Virus record (IMG/VR): IMGVR_UViG_3300040801_004034
Coordinates: 62,001-126,000 of that record
DNA from: a virus
Length of the DNA stretch: 64,000 nt
Reading direction: 5' to 3' (one strand)
Of this stretch, positions 34,941 through 42,638 are shown one piece after another (position 1 is the first letter of the stretch; each line of letters starts with the position of its first letter). Below the pieces are notes generated by a model. It had not been told where the DNA came from, ran no database searches, and saw only the letters and a program-made list of their open reading frames with translations. The position numbers and the translations under genes were made by a program.

Positions 34941-35969
34941 TTATTTAAGCATTGATTCGTATACCTCTTTTGGCACACCTGCTGTAAAGCCACCTGGTAC
35001 ATTCTTAACGATTACCGAGATAGCATCATGACTATGTAAACTCTCCCAATGTCCAGCAACAATCTTAAAGTCAAGAATCCGTTCATCATCATCAAGCTGT
35101 TCATACATTAATCTTACAGCATCTTCAACAAACTTAAGATTAGCACCGTTCAATTCTGCAAATGCTTGTTCATCTTCACGCTTAACGATAACTTGCGTTT
35201 CCGTCTGTAACGCTTCAAGTAACATTTCTTGGAGATCCTCAATCCATACATCTTCATCAAACACGATTGATACTCTCGCTGTAGAACGTTGTGAATGCGG
35301 TACTGTTGCTCTGTTTCTATATTTTTCAGCATGTTCTGCTAGCTCAAAACTACATGGGCATGCTGATGAGTATACAAAGTCAAAGTGTATAAGTTTTTTC
35401 ACACTTCCGTCTTTAGCAATATCACATTCAAAACACACATCATAATATTGATAACCCTCATTATCTGATCTTAGACTCTTTTGTAAGATAGGGTATGAAA
35501 ACTTAAGCATGATTCTTGCATCGAACACTTCAAGATTTTTCTTATAATCATTCAATATATTCACAATATTTTCGAAATCAAACACTTTATCTTTATGAGC
35601 ATAGAACGATCTCATAATACGTGACATGTTGATTCCCTTTTTATGTGCTTCAAGCGAGACAGAACCAGTAATTGATGTTTCTAACGTAATTGTTGAACCA
35701 TCTCTTTTAAGAACTTTAAGTGGTAACCTAAAATTATGAATACCTACTTGCTGAATTGCAACAGGGGCTCCTTGAATCAAACTTGATGGACCATTTTGTA
35801 AATCAGGTAAAGATTTAATGTATTTTTTATTAGCTACGACAGTATCATCGTATTCCCTAATAGGCGGTTTATATGATGATGCATATTCATCACCCATAAT
35901 ATCATGAGCAATTTTATCTTTATCGCCACTCATCTCGTCATCACCTAACCAAATATATTTCTTATTCAT
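34941..35969 (-). CDS. folE2: GTP cyclohydrolase IB (FolE2)
   Basis: 342 aa. Converts GTP to dihydroneopterin triphosphate, the first step toward preQ0. QQVGIHNFRLPLKV, GSVSLEAHKKGINMSRIMRSF, SSACPCSFELAEH and VPHSQRSTARV are FolE2 signature segments (catalytic Cys and substrate glutamate). The N-terminal ~70 residues are an extension with low similarity. Convergent with the protease-like gene; a canonical promoter places its ATG at +1. Confidence 0.9.
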   Translation of the reverse strand: MNKKYIWLGDDEMSGDKDKIAHDIMGDEYASSYKPPIREYDDTVVANKKYIKSLPDLQNGPSSLIQGAPVAIQQVGIHNFRLPLKVLKRDGSTITLETSITGSVSLEAHKKGINMSRIMRSFYAHKDKVFDFENIVNILNDYKKNLEVFDARIMLKFSYPILQKSLRSDNEGYQYYDVCFECDIAKDGSVKKLIHFDFVYSSACPCSFELAEHAEKYRNRATVPHSQRSTARVSIVFDEDVWIEDLQEMLLEALQTETQVIVKREDEQAFAELNGANLKFVEDAVRLMYEQLDDDERILDFKIVAGHWESLHSHDAISVIVKNVPGGFTAGVPKEVYESMLK

Positions 35970-36003
35970 ATGTCTATTATATAATGCTGCAATCTGTAAT
36001 CAA
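35970..36003 (-). promoter_or_regulatory. Sigma70-like promoter, leaderless, folE2
   Basis: Minus strand TTGATT, 16 nt, TATAAT, 6 nt, ATG at 35969. Confidence 0.6.
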
Positions 36004-36012
36004 CTGATATAT

Positions 36013-36023
36013 TAAATAATAAT
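36013..36023 (+). promoter_or_regulatory. Late promoter, leaderless type
   Basis: TAAATA, ATAAT, ATG at 36024. Confidence 0.6.
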
Positions 36024-36551
36024 ATGAATAAACTTAATCTCAATAAAGAAATTTTGAAGGAAAAATTTGATGAAACAAAATTCAATCAATATAGTAATAG
36101 TATATTAAATGAAATTGCAACACCTAATGATAGTGGTTCATTAGCAAGTAAAACAGCGTCAGCAGTTTCAAGCTTCATCCCAGGTTCAATAGCTAATCTA
36201 CAAAAACGCGTACAAAAAAAGAGATTAAATGATGAGCTTAGTGGAAAAACAGATAAATTTAATCGACGTATCGATCAAACTAAACCTACGCAACAACCAC
36301 AAAAAACAGGTAAATCAAAATTTTATGCTTGCTTAAATCAATTCCTTGTTAAAAATAAACTAAATGCACAACAGTTAAATATTAATGTTGTATATAATTT
36401 CGTTAAATCACTCGGTGTGAAAGATGTAAAAAGAACATTGAAGAGCGCAGGAATGAATTTTGATACATATCATGAAAAACGTATAATTAACAACAATGAA
36501 TTATCATCATTAAAAGCGTTACTACAAAAACGTGGTTTTGTTTCTGAATAA
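36024..36551 (+). CDS. Hypothetical late protein (175 aa)
   Basis: Not recognised. 175 aa, basic, with a disordered Gln/Lys/Pro-rich middle (DQTKPTQQPQKTGKSK) between two helical parts. Promoter spacing and layout (small, late, disordered middle) resemble the proteins at 21221 and 36620. Confidence 0.6.
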   Translation: MNKLNLNKEILKEKFDETKFNQYSNSILNEIATPNDSGSLASKTASAVSSFIPGSIANLQKRVQKKRLNDELSGKTDKFNRRIDQTKPTQQPQKTGKSKFYACLNQFLVKNKLNAQQLNINVVYNFVKSLGVKDVKRTLKSAGMNFDTYHEKRIINNNELSSLKALLQKRGFVSE

Positions 36552-36567
36552 AATAATAAAATACTGG

Positions 36568-36601
36568 TTGATTACTGGATTTCGGCCGGTATAATTGATG
36601 T
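36568..36601 (+). promoter_or_regulatory. Sigma70-like promoter with short leader
   Basis: TTGATT, 16 nt, TATAAT at 36590-36595, then about 18 nt of leader before the ATG at 36620. Unlike most units here, the leader is purine-rich (GAGAAGAAGAG) and could act as a ribosome binding site. Confidence 0.55.
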
Positions 36602-36619
36602 AGAGAAGAAGAGAAAACA

Positions 36620-36877
36620 ATGAACTTACAAATAACACGTCAACAATTAAATACCCTAAAAGTTAATCTTACTGAAATACATGAAATCATATCTAGTTTA
36701 ACACCAGTACCTGAACAATCAATACAATCAGAAGAATCACCTAAACAAATAGATAAACCAGTGAAGAAGTCAGAACCAGCTAAACAAGGTCCAAACGGTG
36801 TACCAAGAACAAAAGTTACATCAGGTTTTGGTGACCCATTTGCAGGTACTAGTTGGGGAAATTCAAAAATAAAATAA
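36620..36877 (+). CDS. Hypothetical protein (85 aa)
   Basis: Not recognised. 85 aa; a short N-terminal helix then a Lys/Pro/Gln-rich disordered part and a Gly-rich end (SGFGDPFAGTSWGNSKIK). Followed immediately by the next gene (1 nt). Confidence 0.6.
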   Translation: MNLQITRQQLNTLKVNLTEIHEIISSLTPVPEQSIQSEESPKQIDKPVKKSEPAKQGPNGVPRTKVTSGFGDPFAGTSWGNSKIK

Positions 36878-36878
36878 T

Positions 36879-37154
36879 ATGAATCTAGGAGATATTTATT
36901 CACAACAAGTTAATGGTAGAAGAGTACCACAACAAACGATTACGTCAGGTAATTTTGAAGGTATTCAAAGAAGATCAGATGGTAAGATTGAAAAATTAGA
37001 AGCTGATACACTTTCAAAACTTAGCCAAGCTCAACAACAGTTATCACCGACACCCAAGATTGATGATCAAAAAAGAGTTACACCGCAAGATAGTTTACAA
37101 CCTGTATCTCTAGAAGATGCAATGAAAGAGTTACTTGAACTTGAAAATTCTTAA
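36879..37154 (+). CDS. Hypothetical protein (91 aa)
   Basis: Not recognised. 91 aa, Gln-rich with a helical C-terminus (LEDAMKELLELENS). Overlaps the following gene by about 20 nt. Confidence 0.6.
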   Translation: MNLGDIYSQQVNGRRVPQQTITSGNFEGIQRRSDGKIEKLEADTLSKLSQAQQQLSPTPKIDDQKRVTPQDSLQPVSLEDAMKELLELENS

Positions 37155-37326
37155 ACAATTTTTCTGTAGACATCATTGGAAGAGAATTGAACGTCAATTC
37201 CTAAGACCAGGTATAGAAAGGTCTGGACCGTTTATTGATAAAATATACTATTTTGAAATTACTGATGAATGTACATTATGTAAAAAAATCAGAAAACAAG
37301 AAAAATATACATATGTTAATTTTTAA
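37135..37326 (+). CDS. Small zinc-ribbon-like protein (63 aa)
   Basis: 63 aa. C-x-H-H near residue 11 and ECTLCKK near residue 48 could form a zinc ribbon; the rest is basic and aromatic. There is no ATG: TTG at 37135 or 37141 must start it, inside the upstream gene. It ends converging on phoH with 4 nt overlap. Confidence 0.5.
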   Translation: MNLKILKQFFCRHHWKRIERQFLRPGIERSGPFIDKIYYFEITDECTLCKKIRKQEKYTYVNF

Positions 37327-38099
37327 TCATTGTTTATAGATTCAAGACGTTCAACAATAAATCTCAATATTTCACTTCTTACGATATCATCACCATTGAA
37401 CTTGAAAGTATCAATACCTTCATCAGAACAACTAGGGTGATCGAATGCTTTAAAGATGTCTTTAAATCCTGTTTTGGATCCAATATCAGCTTGATATGTA
37501 TCACCAACAACAAGATATTTACTATCAACACCAAATCTTGTTAAAATAGTGATAAGCTCGGATCTAGTCATATTTTGTGCTTCGTCAATTATTACACAAC
37601 TATTTTTAAATGTTAAACCTCTTGTAAAATTAACTGGTATACATTTTATATAATTTTTTGACATCAAATTTTTACTTACATTACCATCCAAAATCTCATC
37701 AAGCTTATCAATCAACGGCATAGACCAAGGAGCAAACTTCTCTTCTAATTCCCCAGGGAGAGCACCCATACTACGGGATGCACTTTCTACGATTGATCTG
37801 ATATAAATGATGTTGTCTATTCGATGTTCATTTAAAAGTTTAAGAGCTGCTAGAACGGCAATATATGTTTTAGCTGTTCCAGCCGGGCCATCAACAATAC
37901 ACATATGATTTGATGGATTAATTGCTGATGAAAGAAAAACTTTTTGTCGTTCAGTTAGTTCATAATCTTGGTTGATTTTGAAATCTAAATCCCATGTTTC
38001 ATCTTGTGCTGGTATGACAAGTTCAATTTCAGTGCGAGGAGCTGTTACTTTTTTTCGAACAACTTTTTTACTCTTACGAGTAGACTTTTTTGTTGGCAT
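37323..38099 (-). CDS. phoH: PhoH-like ATPase
   Basis: 258 aa. LTERQKVFLSSAINPSNHMC, IVDGPAGTAKTYIAVLAALK (Walker A), IIYIRSIVE, GALPGELEEKFAPW, VIIDEAQNMTRSE (Walker B) and YLVVGDTYQADI are the PhoH signature set. Likely an RNA helicase/nuclease-associated ATPase. The N-terminal ~25 residues are a very basic extension (PTKKSTRKSKKVVRKK). Start chosen at 38099 because the TAAATA signal lies just upstream and the longer frame to 38126 has none. Confidence 0.9.
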   Translation of the reverse strand: MPTKKSTRKSKKVVRKKVTAPRTEIELVIPAQDETWDLDFKINQDYELTERQKVFLSSAINPSNHMCIVDGPAGTAKTYIAVLAALKLLNEHRIDNIIYIRSIVESASRSMGALPGELEEKFAPWSMPLIDKLDEILDGNVSKNLMSKNYIKCIPVNFTRGLTFKNSCVIIDEAQNMTRSELITILTRFGVDSKYLVVGDTYQADIGSKTGFKDIFKAFDHPSCSDEGIDTFKFNGDDIVRSEILRFIVERLESINND

Positions 38100-38112
38100 A
38101 TACTTGTATTTA
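38100..38112 (-). promoter_or_regulatory. Late promoter-like site, phoH
   Basis: Minus strand TAAATA, 7 nt, ATG at 38099; predicted +1 two bases before ATG. Confidence 0.45.
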
Positions 38113-38188
38113 TTGATTTTTAACATATCAAAACAATGGTCTCCAAATCAGTTGTTTTTCATAAATAATATACTACAATGTAGACAAT

Positions 38189-38947
38189 ATGATCGATACA
38201 GCTAAAGAAACATTGTTTATGAGTGATGACAAGGTATTTTACACTTGTGAAGGGGAAGGTGAATATGTCGGTAAGCCATCAGTATTCTTTAGAGTATCGA
38301 TGTGTAATTTAACTTGCAAAAATTTCGCATCAGAAGATTCACCACATGGGTGTGATTCATACATTTCATGGAGTGTTAAAAATAAAATGACATTTGATGA
38401 AATCTTTGAATATATGGAAGAAAGACGCTATATTGAATTTCTTAGAAACGGAGCATTACTTAAATTAACAGGCGGTGAGCCATTAGTAAGTCAAAAGAAA
38501 TTACTCAAGTTCATCGAAGCATTTATAGAGAGATATGAGTTTTATCCTAGAATCGATTTTGAAACGAATGCTACCATTATGCCAGACAAAAGATGGGTAG
38601 AAGAATTTGGTGCAACATTTACAACATCACCTAAGCTTTCTACGAATGGTGATCCGGAGAGTAAAACATACAAACCTGATGTGCTTAAATGGCACGTTGA
38701 AAATAATAGTGGTTTCAAATTCGTTATTACTTGTTCAGAAGATATTGAAGAAATTTGGAGAAAGTATGTCGATGAGCGTAATGATATTAATGTTCCGCTA
38801 GATCGTGTATGGTTCATGCCTTGTTGTGGTTCACGCAGTGAGCATATAGAGAACGCACCTGCTGTAGCAGAATATGCTAAAGCGTGTGGTGTTAATTTCA
38901 GTCCTAGAATGCATTTATTAATCTGGGACTTAGCTTTACGAGTTTAA
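38189..38947 (+). CDS. queE: 7-carboxy-7-deazaguanine synthase QueE, atypical cluster motif
   Basis: 252 aa. Radical SAM enzyme that rearranges carboxy-tetrahydropterin to 7-carboxy-7-deazaguanine. FYTCEGEGEYVGKPSVFFRV at the N-terminus, LKLTGGEPLVSQKKL, IDFETNATI and FTTSPKLSTNGDPES are QueE-like. The cluster motif is unusual: CNLTC is followed by 11 residues before the next cysteine (CDSYISW), which aligns with the usual CDT-Y-SW, so the motif is CX3CX11C instead of CX3CX2C. A TAAATA-like site lies farther upstream, about 20 nt. Confidence 0.85.
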   Translation: MIDTAKETLFMSDDKVFYTCEGEGEYVGKPSVFFRVSMCNLTCKNFASEDSPHGCDSYISWSVKNKMTFDEIFEYMEERRYIEFLRNGALLKLTGGEPLVSQKKLLKFIEAFIERYEFYPRIDFETNATIMPDKRWVEEFGATFTTSPKLSTNGDPESKTYKPDVLKWHVENNSGFKFVITCSEDIEEIWRKYVDERNDINVPLDRVWFMPCCGSRSEHIENAPAVAEYAKACGVNFSPRMHLLIWDLALRV

Positions 38948-38970
38948 GGAACAAATATAACATTCATGCT

Positions 38971-39366
38971 ATGATAAAATACGAAACAAAAAGAATTATT
39001 AGCGTACAAGATTGGGACGAACTTGTATCTGAAACATATGGTAAACCATATTCATTACAACAACAAGATGGTTGTAAAGAACGACAAGTTGAGAATATTA
39101 CCGTACCAGACTTAGAAGCCTGGGATTTTGAGAATGATACTATTCCGGAAGAAGTTAATGGAGATGAAATGGGGGTAAGCTTTAAATCATGGCTTGCAAG
39201 AGATCCAAAACAACCACTTAATACAGGTGATGACTGGGATAGAAAGCATGGGGTACGATTATTCTGGGAACGTAATTTTTATCCTGCTCTAGGTATAATT
39301 ATTAACGACTTACATAAAAAGGGTTTAATTGAAGCTGGTGAATACGGCATTGATATAGACTGGTAA
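38971..39366 (+). CDS. Hypothetical protein (131 aa)
   Basis: Not recognised. 131 aa, acidic, with Trp-rich segments (SWLARDPKQPLNTGDDWDRKHG, LFWERNFYPALGI). Lies just downstream of queE, 23 nt after its stop, and is followed by a terminator. A functional link to queE is possible by position only. Confidence 0.6.
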   Translation: MIKYETKRIISVQDWDELVSETYGKPYSLQQQDGCKERQVENITVPDLEAWDFENDTIPEEVNGDEMGVSFKSWLARDPKQPLNTGDDWDRKHGVRLFWERNFYPALGIIINDLHKKGLIEAGEYGIDIDW

Positions 39367-39408
39367 AAAAAATTTAAGCAGAAATCAATTACAGGTGCTT
39401 AACGAACA

Positions 39409-39444
39409 AAAAAAGAGCAGCTTCATTTACGAGGCTGCTCTTTT
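39409..39444. terminator. Bidirectional rho-independent terminator
   Basis: AAAAGAGCAGC pairs with GCTGCTCTTTT (39411-39421 with 39434-39444), with a 12-nt loop. T-run on the right, A-run on the left, between convergent genes ending at 39366 and 39463. Confidence 0.85.
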
Positions 39445-39462
39445 AATGTTAAATGTTAATGC

Positions 39463-39834
39463 TTAAACGTAACCGAGATGATGAAGTCTTGCTAAGTTAG
39501 CTGAAACTGAATCATAACCAGGTCCTGCTGATACTGTTTGTAGTGTTGTACCAGATGCAACTGTAAACTGTGTTGAAAGACGACCGCTATCAATAATAGC
39601 AATTGTTGAACTATCATAACCAGCATACATTAAGAATACAAACTCATCACCATTATGTATGGTGCTTAAAGTAACAACTGTCGTGTCGGTTCCTTTATCA
39701 GCTGCATTATAAAGTAGCTTTGCTGTACTATCTGCACTCAATGACTGTGCTGTTACATCGTTAAGTGCTGAAACACCATCTGTTACACTTCCTGTGCCGA
39801 AAATTAGTTCATCTGTAAATTGAATATTGCTCAT
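39463..39834 (-). CDS. Small beta-rich structural-type protein (123 aa)
   Basis: 123 aa. Ser/Thr/Gly-rich beta-type sequence (IFGTGSVTDGVSALNDVTAQ) as in capsid decoration or tail proteins. No catalytic residues. It has the best late promoter in the window (TATAAATA, 5 nt, ATG). Confidence 0.55.
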   Translation of the reverse strand: MSNIQFTDELIFGTGSVTDGVSALNDVTAQSLSADSTAKLLYNAADKGTDTTVVTLSTIHNGDEFVFLMYAGYDSSTIAIIDSGRLSTQFTVASGTTLQTVSAGPGYDSVSANLARLHHLGYV

Positions 39835-39845
39835 ATTATTATTTA
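39835..39845 (-). promoter_or_regulatory. Late promoter, leaderless type (full TATAAATA)
   Basis: Minus strand CTATAAATA, ATAAT, ATG at 39834; matches the T4 late consensus exactly. Confidence 0.7.
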
Positions 39846-39876
39846 TAGGTTATCATAACCGGATTACAAAAATATC

Positions 39877-40362
39877 TTATTTTAATCTCCCACCTGGGGT
39901 AAAGTAGAAACCTATTACAGCTGCTAATGTTATAATCGAAACAAGTGTTATATGACCAGTTGTAATTACAACAGTAGAATCAAGATTAAGTGGTATAGTA
40001 ATCATACCCCAGAGAAAATCTAAACTCTCTTTGTTAACTGGTGGAAAAAACGTTATCAATTCCACGCTTGGGAATAATGTACATAATACTGAAATAACAA
40101 AAAAGTTTATCATACCTATTACAGCAAGAATACGTCTTGTTTGTCTTGCAAACATCGATGTTTCTGGTGATGAGTCACCAAACACCATTTTCTGAACTTC
40201 AACATCAAGTTTTGATCGTTCTAGATCACGGATCATTTCACGTTTTTCATGAGCTTCTTTAGCTCCGGCAATTCTATCAATAATGCCAGCACCTACTTTA
40301 AGTAAAGACCCCATTCCGGTAGCCCCTAAAGTAGAGAAAATCATTGTAAGTAACCCGATCAT
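39877..40362 (-). CDS. Holin-like membrane protein
   Basis: 161 aa. N-terminal hydrophobic stretch (LLTMIFSTLGATGMGSLLKVG), a charged linker (AHEKREMIRDLERSK), then two strong hydrophobic segments (ILAVIGMINFFVISVLCTLF and VVITTGHITLVSIITLAAVI). Layout resembles the three-TM holin family associated with gene-transfer agents. Lies in a minus-strand group with a small basic protein and a lipoprotein, consistent with a lysis cassette. Confidence 0.6.
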   Translation of the reverse strand: MIGLLTMIFSTLGATGMGSLLKVGAGIIDRIAGAKEAHEKREMIRDLERSKLDVEVQKMVFGDSSPETSMFARQTRRILAVIGMINFFVISVLCTLFPSVELITFFPPVNKESLDFLWGMITIPLNLDSTVVITTGHITLVSIITLAAVIGFYFTPGGRLK

Positions 40363-40366
40363 AACA

Positions 40367-40477
40367 CTATGCGTTTGACTTACCTGGTTTTACACCGAAT
40401 GTAAGTACTGGTTCTGTCTTAGCTTTAGCATTAGTTGTTTTAGCTTTTGGTTGTTTTGTTTCTTTTTTCTTAAACAT
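40367..40477 (-). CDS. Small basic protein (36 aa)
   Basis: MFKKKETKQPKAKTTNAKAK, ending GVKPGKSNA; very basic, alanine/lysine/threonine-rich. The reading frame extends to 40561, but a late promoter with exact 5-nt spacing ends at the ATG at 40477, which is chosen. Sits between the holin-like gene and the lipoprotein gene. Function unknown. Confidence 0.55.
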   Translation of the reverse strand: MFKKKETKQPKAKTTNAKAKTEPVLTFGVKPGKSNA

Positions 40478-40488
40478 ATAATTATTTA
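40478..40488 (-). promoter_or_regulatory. Late promoter, leaderless type
   Basis: Minus strand TAAATA, ATTAT, ATG at 40477. Confidence 0.6.
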
Positions 40489-40493
40489 TTAAA

Positions 40494-40697
40494 TTACCAG
40501 CTCTGCCATAAAGGTGGTGATTTATAAATAGTTGTTCTAGGTTGTTGCTCTTGTCGCTCACCTTGTTGTTCTATAAAGGGTCTTGTATTTAATTCACGTA
40601 CTGGTTGAGGTCGATATTCTGGTAAACTACTGGGTGATTTACAACCGATAAAAAAACCTGAAACAATGATACAACTAACTAAAACAAACATCTTCAT
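40494..40697 (-). CDS. Small lipoprotein, probable o-spanin (Rz1-like)
   Basis: 67 aa. Signal sequence MKMFVLVSCIIVSGFFIGC, ending in a lipobox-like FIGC; the mature part is short and rich in Pro, Gln and Arg (SPSSLPEYRPQPVREL), typical of Rz1-type outer-membrane spanins. It points to a host with an outer membrane. No separate i-spanin was recognised. Preceded by a TAAATA signal 9 nt before the ATG. Confidence 0.6.
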   Translation of the reverse strand: MKMFVLVSCIIVSGFFIGCKSPSSLPEYRPQPVRELNTRPFIEQQGERQEQQPRTTIYKSPPLWQSW

Positions 40698-40712
40698 AAC
40701 AATACTTATTTA
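40698..40712 (-). promoter_or_regulatory. Late promoter-like site
   Basis: Minus strand TAAATA, 9 nt, ATG at 40697. Spacing is longer than the usual 5 nt. Confidence 0.4.
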
Positions 40713-41407
40713 AGAATATCATATTTTTGTGAATTCATATGTACTGCTAATAATGTCCGTATCTCAGTTTTCATGTAATTGAGATTGATATATTTCCACT
40801 GACCATCTACAAGATAATATATAACAAGATGCTTACATTTTTTACCTGTCATTTCTTCATATAAATGAGCATACATAGAAAGCTGTAAACAGTAACTATT
40901 GAATTCACAAACAGAAAGATGCTGCAGCGGGTATTTATGGTAGTCATTATATGTACTAAAAAATCTAAATCGTCTATTTGTTTTAAAATCCCCTATAAAG
41001 AAACTATCCCCGTCTACAAATATTAAGTCAGCTAAGCCTGCAATGTTATATTCTGTATTATAAACCAAGAACTCACTTTCAATGTTTTTAAACTTCGGGA
41101 TATGAGGCTTACTTTCTTCAAATGTACTATACAACTGTGCAAACTGAGGTTCTTGTTTATTATCAACAATATAGTCTTCCATAACTTTGTGAATCTTAGT
41201 ACCTTTTTCGCATGCAACATCGCATTTATTTTGCCACTGATCTAAAACCATCTGCTTTGGTACACCTTCACGTTTTGCAACTCGTGCAGCATGAAGATGT
41301 TTATCGAATTTAGGTTTATATTGACCAAGCAGTGTTGTCACCGATGTCATTTTTTTACCATTTTCGGTATTTGTATATGTATGTGTTGGCTCGTCGAATA
41401 CAATCAT
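40706..41407 (-). CDS. PD-(D/E)XK exonuclease (RecB/Cas4-like)
   Basis: 233 aa. FDEPTHTYTNTENGKKMTSV, KGTKIHKVMEDYI (family GTxxHxxxE), ESEFLVYNTEYNIAGLADLI and SFFIGDFKTNRRFRF (D..E/D-x-K), then YCLQLSMYAHLYEE (QxxxY) match the PDDEXK_1 group. Likely a DNA exonuclease in recombination or nucleotide scavenging. A divergent promoter pair separates it from the kinase gene at 41466. Confidence 0.8.
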   Translation of the reverse strand: MIVFDEPTHTYTNTENGKKMTSVTTLLGQYKPKFDKHLHAARVAKREGVPKQMVLDQWQNKCDVACEKGTKIHKVMEDYIVDNKQEPQFAQLYSTFEESKPHIPKFKNIESEFLVYNTEYNIAGLADLIFVDGDSFFIGDFKTNRRFRFFSTYNDYHKYPLQHLSVCEFNSYCLQLSMYAHLYEEMTGKKCKHLVIYYLVDGQWKYINLNYMKTEIRTLLAVHMNSQKYDILK

Positions 41408-41443
41408 TTGAATTTATTATAACATAAATGTTTGAAAAACCAA
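41408..41443 (-). promoter_or_regulatory. Sigma70-like promoter
   Basis: Minus strand TTGGTT, 16 nt, TATAAT, 8 nt, ATG at 41407. It overlaps the divergent promoter. Confidence 0.5.
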
Positions 41444-41465
41444 ATCCGGTTGTTATAATAAGAAT
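41432..41465 (+). promoter_or_regulatory. Sigma70-like promoter, leaderless
   Basis: TTGAAA, 16 nt, TATAAT, 6 nt, ATG at 41466. Confidence 0.65.
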
Positions 41466-42284
41466 ATGAGATTAAGTATCAGCGGAACAGCAAGCATCGG
41501 AAAGTCAACATTAATAGGTGATATGCTTGCTACATGGCCAGCATTCGAACACACAAAAGTGTCATATAGAGATATTCTTACGAATCAAAATTTACCACAT
41601 AGTAAAGAGTCAACAAAAGAGACACAATGGGCTATTTTGAATCATATGGTTGATCAGATGCAAGGGTACACACCACAAGATAAAGTAATCTTTGATAGAT
41701 GCCCTCTTGATAATTTAGTTTATAGCATGTGGTTATTTGATAAAGGTCTTGGTGGTGTCGACGAGAAGTTTATTGATAAGTGTCTTCCTATTGTATCTGA
41801 AAGTATGAAATCACTTGATATCATATTTTTCATTCCTATGACAAAATTCAATAAAATGAATATTGTAGATAACGGTACAAGAGAAACAGATCCGGTTTAC
41901 ATTTCTGAAATTGATCAAATATTCAAAGGTCTCCAAGCTCAGTACCAACAGCACCCGCAAGAAAATCCTTTCTTTCCGCGAGATGATTCACCAGCTCTTA
42001 TAGAGATTTTCGGATCAAGAAAAGAACGTATTCAAATGATAAAACTTTATCTTGATGATGATGGTGATGTTATTGGTGGGGAAAATGGAGCTAATGAAGT
42101 TTTCTCTCCGGAAAATATCAGTTTAGTTGAAGATCTTTTAAAGGAGCAACAAAAACTAAATGATAGTGAAAAAGCTTATACCGCTGAAATGGACAAAATT
42201 AAGGACTTTGTTAGACATAACAAAGGTGTAGATGTCGGTGTTGATATCAGAAAGCTTTCAAAAGATAAATATGATCTTTATTAA
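41466..42284 (+). CDS. P-loop nucleoside/nucleotide kinase-like ATPase
   Basis: 272 aa. SISGTASIGKSTLIGDML (Walker A) at the N-terminus, VIFDRCPLDNLVYSMW (D-R-C/S lid-type motif seen in nucleoside, NadR-type and thymidylate kinases), and DIIFFIPMT. Residues 200-272 form an acidic helical extension without family match. Could phosphorylate a nucleoside, possibly nicotinamide riboside, but the substrate cannot be set from sequence. Confidence 0.7.
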   Translation: MRLSISGTASIGKSTLIGDMLATWPAFEHTKVSYRDILTNQNLPHSKESTKETQWAILNHMVDQMQGYTPQDKVIFDRCPLDNLVYSMWLFDKGLGGVDEKFIDKCLPIVSESMKSLDIIFFIPMTKFNKMNIVDNGTRETDPVYISEIDQIFKGLQAQYQQHPQENPFFPRDDSPALIEIFGSRKERIQMIKLYLDDDGDVIGGENGANEVFSPENISLVEDLLKEQQKLNDSEKAYTAEMDKIKDFVRHNKGVDVGVDIRKLSKDKYDLY

Positions 42285-42592
42285 GCGTTTGCTATGGTGG
42301 TTACAGTACCACTTGAACCTTTATATTTAAAAGCACCGTTCTGTACATAAAATGTACCACCATTTACTGGTGTATCAGGTTCGGATGTATTTTTAACTGT
42401 AATAGCAGTATCAAATGTACCAGAACCTATATCAGCTATAGCTGATCCAAAAGTGGTGTTATCCAAATCAATGACAAAATTACTGAATGGTATTTTAAAT
42501 GTACCGCCTTGTGTTTCTACAATCAGATAATCACTAGGATTTATTTCGGATGCTTCTGGTAATGTTTTAATTGATTTTGAATTGCCTGCCAT
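42281..42592 (-). CDS. Small structural-type protein (103 aa)
   Basis: 103 aa. MAGNSKSIKTLPEASEINPS, then DYLIVETQGGTFKIPFSNF and Gly/Thr-rich beta sequence (VNGGTFYVQNGAFKYKGSSG) as seen in tail-fibre or decoration proteins. Late promoter with exact spacing. Confidence 0.6.
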   Translation of the reverse strand: MAGNSKSIKTLPEASEINPSDYLIVETQGGTFKIPFSNFVIDLDNTTFGSAIADIGSGTFDTAITVKNTSEPDTPVNGGTFYVQNGAFKYKGSSGTVTTIANA

Positions 42593-42603
42593 ACAATTAT
42601 TTA
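42593..42603 (-). promoter_or_regulatory. Late promoter, leaderless type
   Basis: Minus strand TAAATA, ATTGT, ATG at 42592. Confidence 0.65.
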
Positions 42604-42638
42604 TTGGATTCTCAGAATTAACAACATATAATCATGTT
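42604..42638 (+). promoter_or_regulatory. Sigma70-like promoter, leaderless, queD
   Basis: TTGGAT, 17 nt, TATAAT, 6 nt, ATG at 42639. It fixes the queD start. Confidence 0.55.
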
